Source: Zygnema cylindricum
Lineage: Eukaryota; Streptophyta; Zygnematophyceae; Zygnematales; Zygnemataceae
DNA: 64,000 nucleotides
Reading direction: 5' to 3'
NCBI GenBank assembly: GCA_037447655.1
Contig: JBBHKE010002748.1
Span: 1-64,000 of the forward strand
The notes below the pieces were generated by a model. That model saw only the letters and a program-made list of their open reading frames with translations, did no database searches and was not told where the DNA came from. Made by a program: the position numbers and the translations under genes. Shown here piece after piece: positions 10,999 through 20,988 of this stretch (the first letter of the stretch is position 1; the number at the start of each line of letters is the position of its first letter).

Positions 10999-11897
10999 CT
11001 AACTAGAGCAAAAAACTTTTGTGGCTTTCGCTCTCTTGTAGGCATGACACATTCTAAACACATGCCCATTTCCATCACAATAATAGCAGGTTAATGGTGA
11101 CCTTCTAGGACCACTACCTCTACCACTGCCAGTGCCATTCTTAGGGTCTGAAAACAGGTTAGCTAGTGCGTGCACGGACTTACTACTACCTCTTTGTAAA
11201 ATTTGGTTAGCTTCTTTGCTTAAAATAATCTGAATTGCTAACGCAATATTCCATTGACGTTGTGGAAGACCCCTAAGCCTATCCATCGCTCCCTTATATT
11301 CATGGGGCAGAGTTCTCATCAATAACATAGCCTGCTGAGGCGGTGAAAAATCCCCATCTACACTAGTACTCTGAAGAAACAACCTTTTTATAACATGACA
11401 ATGATCTGAGATACTACCTCCATAATACTTAAATTCAAAGATTTCTGTTGCTATATTAGTCTGAACAGTGACATCAAGCTGAACATACATAGCATGTACA
11501 CTAAACCAGATTTGAGAAGCCTTTTCCATATCAAGGTAAGACATTACCAACTCCTTTGTCATAGACTGCTTCAAGACATTGAGGCAATGGAGATTCTTCT
11601 TTCTCCTATCTAGTGCAGTCTCATCAGCAGTCCCATCCACAATAGATAACAAATCCGTCTCTTCGAAATAGGAGCTCAGCATATCTTCCCAGTACAAGTA
11701 GTCCGATCTATCAAAGATAGGCAATTTGGGCGGTGGGCCCATAACCTGTTGAAGGTCATGGGCATTTAGACTCGACTATAACCACTCCCACTAGGAGTCA
11801 CACTTGCACCAGCTGGGATATTCGTCGCTGGAGGAGCAGGTGGAGCACTAGGGCTAATACGAGCACTTCTAGTAGGAGCTGAGCCATTATCAGACAT
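10999..11897 (-). pseudogene. D gag with LTR-encoded leader, frameshifted
   Basis: ATG at 11897 lies inside the 5' LTR and starts M-S-D-N-G-S-A-P-T-R-S-A-R. This Ala/Pro/Ser-rich leader of ~50 residues should run into the PBS, but a 1-base indel near 11775 puts a TAA just before it. The relative at 2013-2086 lacks the indel. From 11742 gag is open for 247 codons: GPPPKLPIFDRSDYLYWEDM, a capsid-like helical region and a C-terminal zinc knuckle CYYCDGNGHVFRMC. The leader is recognised by its position and by comparison with A1, C and E. Confidence 0.82.
11732..11746 (-). other. Primer-binding site of D (half tRNA-iMet type)
   Basis: On the - strand the bases after the LTR end (...CTTCAACA) read GGTTATGGGCCCACC. 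All 15 are complementary to the anticodon arm of a plant-type initiator tRNA-Met. In frame they encode V-M-G-P-P. Confidence 0.85.
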
Positions 11898-12432
11898 GTT
11901 AGCAGAATCAAACCCAAAGATAATACCTATTAGACTAGATCAATACTATAAGATATATAACTACAAATGAAAGAGGTCTTTTAACCAAACGAACATATAC
12001 TACAAGAAAATCAAAGACAATAGAGCATAAAACACCTTACACTGCACTTAGTGCTCTTATTTCCTTAAACTCTGTGTAGAATGTACATTTTGTATCGAAT
12101 TGATCAATAGTAATTGAAATAAATACTCAAAAGATCTAGAAAACATCTAAAACATTTGTACAAGGTTCACCAGACAACCTACTTACAAAAATCTAAGTGT
12201 TTGGACCAGAATTGTCCACTAACAATATCTATACCCTAAAAATCCGGGTGATTTTTATCACGACCACATTCATTGGCGGCCCTACACACTAATTTACTTA
12301 AAGATAACTATTCAAGTAGATACTACAAAAATTCCACACTAAATTTGGTCAATATTGAATAATTGATATTCCAAAAATATTCTAAGTCCTAGACTCAAAT
12401 TTCTAAGACTTATTAAAGCTTACTTTTCAATA
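11747..12432 (-). repeat. 5' LTR of D with gag start
   Basis: On the - strand it runs from TATTGAAAAG to CTTCAACA, about 686 bp. It includes the gag ATG at 11897, so the last ~150 bp are coding. The left partner is truncated to 342 bp. Confidence 0.82.
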
Positions 12433-12530
12433 ACTTGTACCAAAAAAGCTGCCAAAACCAAGATTTGATCCTCATACCTACCGTACGTTAGAGTAGCCGG
12501 TAGTCGCTGGGAGCCGTATAGGAATATCTT
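12433..12530 (-). mobile_element. Internal fragment of a C/E-related LTR
   Basis: The reverse complement of this stretch (GGCTACTCTAACGTACGGTAGG onward, to GGTACAAGT) matches 15450-15533 at roughly three quarters identity by eye. It is a piece of an LTR interior with no visible ends. Confidence 0.55.
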
Positions 12531-14090
12531 GGGGAGCTGCTGCAGGTCCAAGGGCTGGAGATGAAGTGAGCGGAGAAGGAGAGGAGGTAGATCAGGATTT
12601 TGTCCGGTAGGTGGCGGAGGAGGAGTAGCGGGTCTAAAAAGGATGTGGATCCTTACGTCCAGCCGTTATTCCACCAAAGCCTCCACGGCGAAAGAGATCT
12701 CTAAAGATACAAAGGTAAGAAGCTCCCGAGAGATAGAAGCGAACTCAGAAGGTAGATCTGCACCCAAACCCTTTTCATTAGGTCCTGTTGTTCCTCCCCC
12801 TCCCCGTTGAACAGGAAGTTCTTCTGGATTCCCAGATGGAGTCTTCTTAGGGTGAGACTTCGTAACTTGAGCAGCTTCCCTTGTTGGCTCTTGGATGTAA
12901 GGATTAAGTATTGGAGAAGTACAGACCTGCTCCCTAAGAAGTCCTTCAAACCTAAACCGTGCATCCCTTATCAGCCGCAGTTCCTATTCCCATACTTTTT
13001 TCCTTTCTTCCTCTAAAGCCTCCCAATCTATTTCGATACGTCCGGCCCTTGTTGTAGCCCCACCTTGAGATCTCAAATTCTTTACATTCCAGAGCATTAC
13101 CCAAAACCCCAGTTAGATCTCCCACCTCTAAACCTGGCGTCTCGGGATCTGTAGGTTTAGGTCGCCATAGCCCTCCGGAACGGCGAAATGTAGGATCCTT
13201 GGGAAAGGATCTCCCCCGGTCTACACCTGGAACCTCGGAATTGGTTGGTTCGGATTGCCGAAGCCCCACAGGAGGTGAACCCTTTGGGACTATTGAGGTA
13301 GGCCCTCTAGTCGAGGCAGGAACGAGTGCTGGGAATGTTTCCTCCTTGGAAATAGGAACAAATCTACCTTTACTATCACATTGGTCGAACCATTTCCCCT
13401 TCGAAGGATATGGAAAGTCCTTCCTACTGCCCTTTCTCCGCGATGAGATCGAGAGGTGGTACATCGTCTGGCTGGCTTGCTGGTAGATGTGTCTTGAAAT
13501 AAAGATTGTGGCGGACGCAATTCCAAGGCTCTCCGAGGTAGACTTTGTTCAGATGGTGATGAGCTACTTTCAGAGGAACTGCTCAAAATCTCCACCACTC
13601 CTCCCACGAGTCTAACCACCCGAGCTCAATCGGCCCGGGCCACTTGTTGAACTAACTCTTTTTTCACCTTCAGCTCATGGAGATCATGTAGAGCAAGAAG
13701 TTTCTTACGACCAGGAGGACAGGGATCGGCTAACACCGCAAAGTCTATTGGAATTTCGGCCTTGGGAATCTTAGATCGGGTATAGAATCCAACCTCCGGC
13801 AGATGCCCGAGGACTGGCTCCCTATGGGCCAACCGCTTCTGTCGGGAAGTGGGAGACATTTTCTTTTTTTCTTCGGCTTGGGCCCGGGCCGCTTCGGCTA
13901 GAGGAGGGAACTGTTCAGGGTGAGGACAGGAGGAGTCAGAGGAATGTTTTCCTCGGCCTGTCCTTTAGGTGGAGATTCAAACATGGGAGCCCCCTAGACT
14001 GCTTCCTCGGGCTTGGGAGAACCCCCCCCAGGGGCAAATCCCTCCTACCTACCTCTCTCCTCAAGCAAAAGGCTGGGGGTTCCCCTATTC
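12531..14090 (-). pseudogene. Gypsy gag remnant (copy G2)
   Basis: The - strand encodes a degenerate gag paralogous to the one at 46439-47290 plus 41234-42817. Shared blocks include AHREPVLGHLPEVGF..KIPKAEIPID (13859-13626) against AHKESVPGHFPEVSF..KVPKAEFPID (47206-46970), and a Pro/Ser/Gly-rich region at 13619-12952. No protease or RT is attached, so only the gag end of a second gypsy element is left. It has several frameshifts. The function (Ty3/gypsy capsid precursor) is inferred from the homology with G. Confidence 0.7.
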
Positions 14091-15423
14091 TAAGCCTCTC
14101 CTCCTCCCATCGGATGCTAACCACTAGAAAGAGGAAGTAATATAAAATAAGAAAATCTAACCCACTTCCACTAAGAGAGATTCGTGAGTCAAAGCTCCTA
14201 TCTCCTCTAATCTGGATAGACAAGGTAGTTGCCTTTTTAGTACTGTGTTGATCCACTGAAAGTCTAACTTTTGCACCCTCAGAATCCATTGGTTTAGTAC
14301 CCAAGATGCGAGAAACCGGTTCTAAAGGGAACACAGCAAATCCAAAGAGAACTACCGGAGGAGGACAAATAAACTTCCACGCGAAAATAATAAAAATAGA
14401 AATTATTGGCCGTTTCAGATTTAACAATATCACCTTGCCCCAGAAAATAGAATAAAAGATTGAATGAAGAATTATGGCAAAGCAAGCTCAACATACCCTA
14501 GAAAGCCAAGATGACACCAAGGGAAGACGAAATATCTCCCAGTGGCACTAAAGACCAGTACGATTCTCCTTCACCACTCGGTTTCCGCAGATTGGAACCG
14601 ACGGGACTCTTCTCGGTTTCAATAGCAAAAAGTCAAGATCGCCCAAAAGGATTGATAGTGCCAACTACCCGCCCGAACTACGATCTCCAAACAAGACAAA
14701 TCTAAACCAAGATGGCAATAGAGTCAAGCAATTAAGCACAACAAAGATTCTCCAAAAGAAGGTTTGTTTAGAATTTCTCTGAGGTTTTTCATAGGTGACA
14801 ATACTGAAAAGCAACCTGTCTCCTTCTGCTCCCAACGCCTTATACAACCAAGTTTGTCCACTTCCGGTCCAAAAAGTCAAAGAAATACAAGGAACCAATC
14901 AGCAAGAAGCAAATGATATCGAGCTTACAACAGATAAATTGAGCTGTACTACGCTTCAGGCAAAAAGTTGTGCTTCTAGTCAAGGCTAGATTTTTGGCTT
15001 AAAGTCAAAGTTTGTTCCACTTCAATAAGACAAAGTACTCAAAATGACGCCTAAACGCCAGATTTTGACCTGATCTAATTAATGGACAGAAAGTCAGTTG
15101 GACCTGAACTAAATTCCTACTAACATAAGATAGCCAAATCTAAATGACTATCCAAAAAGTTACGTGGCGTTCCACAATGTGACTTCCAAAAGGTCAAGTG
15201 GCAACTGGTTGAATGTTAAGAACTGAAATCTTTAAAGCAGAATAACTAGCCTTTTGGCCTCTGTTAGGCGCAAAATAAAGTGCGTTCCATTTAGTTCAGG
15301 AAATTCCTTGATCACATCTAGTTCCGTGTACCTCTTCCGCCGTACGCTCAAGTCCGTACAGGTAGAAAGGGTCCCGAAGATCTTGGATAAATAAAGGTGT
15401 GCCGAAAACACACACGAACTTGA
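14091..15423 (-). mobile_element. Gypsy leader/LTR region of G2
   Basis: This non-coding stretch is repeated with divergence at 17260-19260 and 47400-48289. Landmarks are ATTGGCCGTTTCA, CACCTTGCCCCA, GCAAAGCAAGCTCAACATACC and the GGTTTCCGCAGA/CAGA blocks. It lies 5' of gag, so it should contain the 5' LTR and leader of the gypsy family. I could not fix the LTR ends or the PBS. Confidence 0.6.
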
Positions 15424-15745
15424 CACTAGTCGTATACTATAGGATAAAGCTAACGGCTACTGGCTACTCTGACGGACGGTAGGTATCAAAATCAAATCCT
15501 AGTTCGGCAGCCCTTTTGGTACAAGTGGTCTGTTTCAGCTCCTTGTTTCTCTAAGAAGACTAGGCAGCCATGTCTCTAACTACTAGGCAGCCATGGCTCT
15601 AACTCCTTTTCTAGTCTTCACTGACTGCGACAAGTATGGGGACTTGAGAGAGGAGTAAAAGGCAGTCTTCCTTTGCTTCTTTGTTGTCTTTATTTTACAC
15701 CTTTTAGACCTAGAAAATACGTAACTGAAACCATTAATTTCTACA
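15424..15745 (-). mobile_element. C/E-related LTR, 5' part (fragment)
   Basis: The LTR start on the - strand (TGTAGAAATTAATGG) ends at 15745. It contains the TATTTTCTAGG, GCCATGGCTC and GACGGACGG blocks known from the LTRs at 1805 and in E. It is cut off on the left by gypsy leader sequence. Confidence 0.65.
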
Positions 15746-15931
15746 AATAATAAGGTAACTAAGCTGTCACATTTTAGCGAACCCCAAACTTATTAAAAAG
15801 CAATAGGTAGTTTGGAAAGGAGTAGATGGAAGACAACTATTAATGATGAAATGGCTTCTATTATAGAAGCAAACACATGGGAGCTGGTGGACTCTCCCCC
15901 GGACAGAAAACCGATTGGATACAAATGGGTG
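15746..15931 (+). pseudogene. Copia RT N-terminal fragment
   Basis: The + strand encodes a short piece related to C pol: a K-V-T-K-L-S-like segment, then INDEMASIIEANTWELVDS and PDRKPIGYKWV. It stops exactly where an LTR (TGTTGAAAAG) begins at 15932. Confidence 0.7.
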
Positions 15932-16817
15932 TGTTGAAAAGAATTAATTAATATTTCATTGCTCATTTAAATTAGACTTTAGAGAGAGAGAGAGAGGGTC
16001 ACAGACAAACCATGGTTGCTTCTTTAGTAAGAAGGTGGCTGACTGAGAATATGCCAAAATGTTGGACTAGCTTGGATTTGATCCTAGGTCCTATTTTCAA
16101 AGAACCTTTCGCCCTATCCATTAAGTCGTAGAAGAATCCTTAGATGTATGGGGTTTGAAACCTATATAACAATTATCTATCGAAGAATACATTTAACGGA
16201 ACAAACTAGAGAAAAGGCACATATGAACTAACCGCGCGCACAGACGCCAATCAAACCGTGTAAATATATTTGATCGAACGGACTTCCTCACAGCCGCCAT
16301 CCAAAGTGAACTATTTGTGGCTTTTGGCGATAGCGTCACGCGATGCCACGTAGCCCCACATCATTGGACAACGGAGAAGATGGGAGAAGGAACCACGGCT
16401 TCCAATCGGGCAAGCGTCACCAAGAAGGCCATGTCGTACAATGGTCGTACAAAAAGTACATCAACCACTACACCTTCTTCTACTGTACTGTGTTCCTTGG
16501 TCTAGGGTTTAGTAGTAGGTAGTTGAGAGTAGGCAGACCGAGACTTAGTGAAATTTAGGCACTGCTCTCTAAAAGAGCTTTTTACTATAAAGGTCATCTT
16601 TTACTAGCCATAACTTACTGCTCAGGGGGGCAAATTTAATAATTTTTTTTGCGTTCCGATCACCAGAGTCACGTCCTCACAAGGGTGAGGATGATCAGAA
16701 TACTTGTGTGTGCCAAGGTGGCACTTATTCATTGGGAAAGAGGAAGGGGCATAGATTATCCTAGAGGCTTAACATAGGTTGCTCATTCTGTGGGTCAATG
16801 GAGACCACATAATTGCA
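15932..16817 (+). repeat. C-related LTR with decayed gag start
   Basis: It runs from TGTTGAAAAG to ATAATTGCA. Landmarks shared with the C LTR are four GTAC cores at about 16430-16495, a CTATAAAGG TATA-like box near 16586 and AGAGGCTT...ATAGGTTGC near the end. An ATG at 16798 begins M-E-T-T, but the next codon is TAA where C has GAA. It is followed by a PBS-like AGTTATGGGCCC and a gag fragment. Confidence 0.75.
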
Positions 16818-16977
16818 AGTTATGGGCCCGGGAAATGAGGATGGCGGGGAAACTCTTTGAGAAACACCCATGGGGCATAGTGTTCGGACAAATTCGATGC
16901 GCACCTCCACCAGGGTTTGGAAAAACACGTTTTTCAAGCACCTCCACCACTAAAGCCGCCAGAACATCTGCCAACAT
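16798..16977 (+). pseudogene. C-type gag N-terminal fragment
   Basis: After the PBS-like bases the sequence matches C gag around the segment PPPGFGKTRFSSTSTTKAA (C: PPGFGGVRFSATTAASA) and then ends. The initiator codon is in the LTR, followed by a stop after four residues. It is a small truncated relic. Confidence 0.65.
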
Positions 16978-17398
16978 GTCGAGTGTGCCTAGGAACCGTA
17001 AGGTAGGGGCCGGATATGCAAACAGGTGTGCATCAGCGGCCTGCAAACAACCCCATATTTTGATGCTCTCTCGGATAGTGGCAATGCCCCTTCCCTCCCA
17101 TAGACATGAATGCAATAGAAAAGAAGACAGGACAAGCATGGTGAATGAATGCAGGGGCAAGTGAAAAGAAGATACCCCCTCCACCTTCCCTTTTCCCCTT
17201 AAGCGTAGGAAAAAGGGGTTGGGTCCTTGGGCTGATACCCCAATTTATCTGCCAAAAGCCTATAAAATGCTACTCCAAAACTCCTCACTTTTCTAGGAGG
17301 TTCCAGTTCCTACTCTGGCTATTAATACCTCCGGAGCCCAAAAAGAACTACCAACAAGTAAGCAAACGAACTTCCACGTTGAAATATAGAAACAATAG
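16978..17398 (-). mobile_element. Gypsy LTR/leader segment (left part)
   Basis: 16978-17240 is repeated in direct orientation at 19262-19556, and 17255-17398 is repeated at 47550-47697. It is gypsy LTR/leader sequence that continues at 18241 once the solo LTR at 17399-18240 is removed. Confidence 0.6.
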
Positions 17399-18240
17399 TG
17401 TTGTCCATAGCCATTTCTAGCCATGGATTCACCCTCGGAAGTACCACAGACTACCGTAAAAACAGCGTACTTTGGATAGACACAGAATTCAACAAAATTA
17501 ACAAAACAAGCTGAAACTAATTAACAGATATTATATAGGCTATAAAATAACCTCACAAAGTTTCAGATAAAAATAATAAACAGAGTGATCACATCATCTA
17601 GTCAAAGTTGCAGAAAAACAGTCTGCCATAACTTTGATTAAACAGACTAACTTCACAATGAAGTTAAACACAGACCAGGCACACAATAGGCCTGAAAATC
17701 AGTGAAAATATAAACAATATAGAGAGGAACACACATGCAGAGTTTCAGACAATTCTGCCAACAGATCTGAGAGAAATCCTCAGATAAAATTACCAAAAAT
17801 CCCCATAAACAGTTTTTGGTCCAAAAAGTTCCTTAAGTCCAAAATGACGAAGTCCTACAAATATACACTAGAGCTCACTAATGAATGTACGGAGGCATAC
17901 CAACCGTACGTAACCCGAATACTTCGTGACATGTCAAAATGAATAGATTTACACTAATACCTAATACACATAGGACAAAACATTGTTGCAAATATTTACA
18001 AACCTTACAAATTTCATCAAACGAATCTGGACCGTCCAATATAAATATCATGTGATGGACGCGATTTCTCGTCCCACTTAATTATTTTTTCACGTCCTTT
18101 TAATTTTCCTCGTACATCTACACCCCCAATCCGCAAACCATTCGAACCACCACATTAATTTCGTTAATTACATACGCACGCGAACACGCGCACTCACGAA
18201 TCGTCGTGTGTGCACGAAACCAACTTTTCAAAAACCAACA
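17399..18240 (-). repeat. Solo LTR, F-related, TSD AATAG
   Basis: It has TGTTGTCC at the left and AACCAACA at the right and is flanked by identical 5-bp AATAG at 17394-17398 and 18241-18245. The right end resembles the F LTR start region (CCCCCAATCCGCAAACC; ACATACGCACGCGAACACGCG). There is no internal sequence, so it is a solo LTR left by LTR-LTR recombination. The gypsy leader joins cleanly across it, as shown by the uninterrupted copy at 14390. Confidence 0.85.
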
Positions 18241-19674
18241 AATAGAATTGGCCGTTTCAAATTCAACAATATCACCTTGCCCCAAGAAATAGAATGAAAG
18301 ATGAAATCAATAATGATGGCAAAGCAAGCTCAACATACCGTGGAGATCAACAATGACAAAGAGAGGTGACGATATCTCTCCCAATGGTACCGAAGACAAG
18401 TAAGATACTTCTTCACCATTTGATTTCCGCCAAACGGACCAGACAAGACTCTTCTCGGTTTTAAACAGCAAAAAGTCCAAATCGCCCAAAGGATGAATGG
18501 TGCCAACTACCCCCTCGAACTACAATTCGCACAAAGGACAAATTCAAAACAGAGATGGCAATACAAACAACACACAAGACAAAATTTCTCCAACATAAGG
18601 TTTGCTTGGATTTTTTGGGGGTTTTCCTAGGAGACAGTACTGAAAAAGCAACTTGTCTCCTTCGGCCCCAAATGCCTTATACAACGAACTTTGTCTTTTT
18701 TCGGTTCAAAGTTTAACGCAAAGCAAGTAGCCAATGAGCGGGGAGCAAATGCCAACGAAATGACATAAGACAAAATAAGCCATTCTACACTCAAGGAAAA
18801 AAGTTATACTTCTGACTGCGGCTCGATCCACAACTGGAAGTCTACTAAGGATCCACTATAAAGTAACAAATTACTCAAGTGATGTGAAAACGCCTAACTT
18901 TGACTTAAGGTGAGTAATGAACCAAAAGTCGGTTGGAACTCAACTGAAATCCTACTGACAGCTAATTGCATGAAGTAGATTACAATCCCGAAATTTACTT
19001 GAAACTTCACAATTTACCCCCCGCTAGGGCTTATGGAAACAGATTCCATGTCACGAAACTCTAATCTTTCAAGCGGAATAACTTTGTCGTTCGGCCTCCG
19101 TTGGGCGTGAACTCAAGTGCGTCATGCTCCGTATCGAAAATGCAAGAATCTGGTCCAATTCGTGACACCTCAACCTCCGTACCTTGGTGACACAGGGTGG
19201 AAAAAGGGCCAAGAAATCTTGGATAAATGAAAGTGTGCCGAAAATGCACACAGGCTTGACAACTGTCGAGCGTGCTTGGGAACACTAAAGTAGGGGCCGG
19301 ATGTCCGAAGAAATGTGCATTAGCGGCCTTCAAACAGCTCTAGATTTTGATGCTCTACTTTATAGTGGTAATGCCCCTTTTAGCTCCCTTCCCTTTGTAG
19401 ATATGAATGTAACATAGGAGAAGACAAGACAAGCATAGTGAATGAACGCGGGGGTAGGTGAAAAAAGACACCCCCTCCCTCTTCCCTTTTCCCCTTAGAC
19501 GCATGAAAAGAGGTAGGGTCCTTGGGCTGATACCCCAATTTCTCTCCCTCTTAGTCATCCGTGACTAAGATTATAACAAATATTACTCGTCGAATTCGCA
19601 ATCCCCGCAAAACCACGGAACAGAAGGTCGAGGACGTGAGTCCTAGGAGGATGGAAGGCAAGTTTGATGCCAAC
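18241..19674 (-). mobile_element. Gypsy G LTR/leader and 3' non-coding region
   Basis: 18241-19260 matches 14395-15420 and 47697-48289, i.e. the gypsy LTR/leader. 19262-19556 repeats 16978-17240. 19560-19674 continues as gypsy sequence into the target site of E, and the element resumes at 24114 with integrase coding sequence. By position this is the 3' end of the - strand gypsy element. No long frame is present. Confidence 0.6.
19262..19556. repeat. ~290-bp direct repeat, copy 2 (copy 1 at 16978-17240)
   Basis: Both copies share GTAGGGGCCGGAT, ATGTGCAT/GTGTGCATCAGCGGCC, TTTTGATGCTCT, CAAGCATGGTGAATGAA and GGGTCCTTGGGCTGATACCCCAATTT. They have the same orientation and are separated by ~2 kb, of which 842 bp is the solo LTR. 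They may be two gypsy LTR portions or an internal duplication. Confidence 0.6.
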
Positions 19675-19679
19675 ATTGG

Positions 19680-20889
19680 TGAAACTCTGAGACCTCCATT
19701 GGCCCTCAGAGTATGCAGATCCAAAAGAAGCTAGTCTAGATAGTGCCGACTCCAAGTTAATATAAACCGAAATGACTGACCCCTTGACAGTCACAATCCC
19801 AATATAGATTCACCCCTGTGACATAACACTTTCTGTGTGCTCAGTTCCACCACAGAATGCAAAGTTAGAATATGAGATTTGGACACATTCACCACTTTGA
19901 CTTTCCCTTAGAAATACAGCCACCCTGGCAGACAAAAACTCTGACCGACTACACCCCTGTGTAGCCTGGACTCCCCTGAGTTCACAACAAAAAGAATCAC
20001 TGAAAATGGTCAAGTAAATTGATAGTTATGGCTGGCCAAAGTTTGCCATTTATACAGGGTGCTCTCTGGGAGAGGCAGCTGCCTACCCAAAATTTTCTAA
20101 GTCCTATACCCTCTCTAAAACTCTATCTACTGAAGTACGGCACCAATCAAATTACTGTGTCGTACAGAAAAGTACAGGTGCCGGTGTACTTTCTGTACGG
20201 CCATTGTACGACATGGCCAAAATGTCGACACGTGTCAAATCAGGATTAGTTCCTGTAATCTCCGGAATTCCCGTAGTCCAATGTTATCACGCCACGTGTC
20301 ATCTGACGTGGCAAAGACCGTAAAACGCCAAAAATGCCTTTTCCGTGATCGCGGCGCCTATCGTGGCCGTCCGATCAAAACCGGCTATAATCCTAGCCGC
20401 TGAAATTCGACGCGCGGTATTTGTTTCGCTATCGAAACAAATGCGCGGTATTTGTTTCACTATCGAAACAAATGCGCGATATCCGTTCTGTCCATATACC
20501 GTACTTCGTACTAAATCAAACTGTATCTATGTACTAAGTATCTATTAGCCTTTAAACGGGTTAATCTACATATGACGATTTATATATTTATCAAACCCTA
20601 TATATCGTAATATCTGTCCTAGACTTAACGGCTAGAGCTAACGGCTAATGCGGATTGACGGATGGCAGGTAGCAGGATCAATTCCTGGGTCCGTCAATCA
20701 ACTTTTGGTAAGTCTACCTAATTCACCCCTTGTCTTCTCTAGAGAGCCTAGGCAGCCATGGCTCTAGCTCCCTATCCAGCCTTCAGTGACTACAACAAGT
20801 GTGGGGGCTTGGATAGGGGAGTTAGAGGCAGACCGCCTCAGCTCTTTTTCTATCCTAATACAGACCTAGAAAATACTCAAATATCAACA
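19680..20889 (-). repeat. 3' LTR of E
   Basis: On the - strand it starts TGTTGATATTTGAG and ends GGAGGTCTCAGAGTTTCA (1210 bp). It holds a GTAC cluster (about 20132-20212) and a TATAAAT box (- strand, near 20046-20056). Near its end is the intact coding leader ATG GAG GTC TCA GAG TTT CA (19699-19680). It is very similar to 22905-24108. Confidence 0.9.
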
Positions 20890-20952
20890 CTCCCCTTATT
20901 TTCTAGTCTATTTTCTTTCAACTTCCACAAACAAGTAAACAAACACCCCCTT

Positions 20953-20988
<36 letters not shown>

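Larger units (their letters stand above)
7277..12432 (-). mobile_element. Ty1/copia element D
   Basis: This - strand copia element has its 5' LTR at 11747-12432, PBS at 11732-11746, gag 11897-10999, pol about 10926-7641, polypurine tract near 7619-7632 and a 3' LTR (7277-7618) missing its last ~344 bp. The two LTR copies align over exactly 342 bp. No TSD is visible because the left end is truncated. The LTR starts TATTGA rather than the usual TG. Gag and pol are broken by several stops and frameshifts. Confidence 0.9.

Noticed and set aside
16790-17184. Overlapping frames of ~125 codons on both strands
   Set aside because: The region is a decayed LTR end, gag relic and gypsy leader; the frames do not match either family's coding frame beyond the short gag piece listed.
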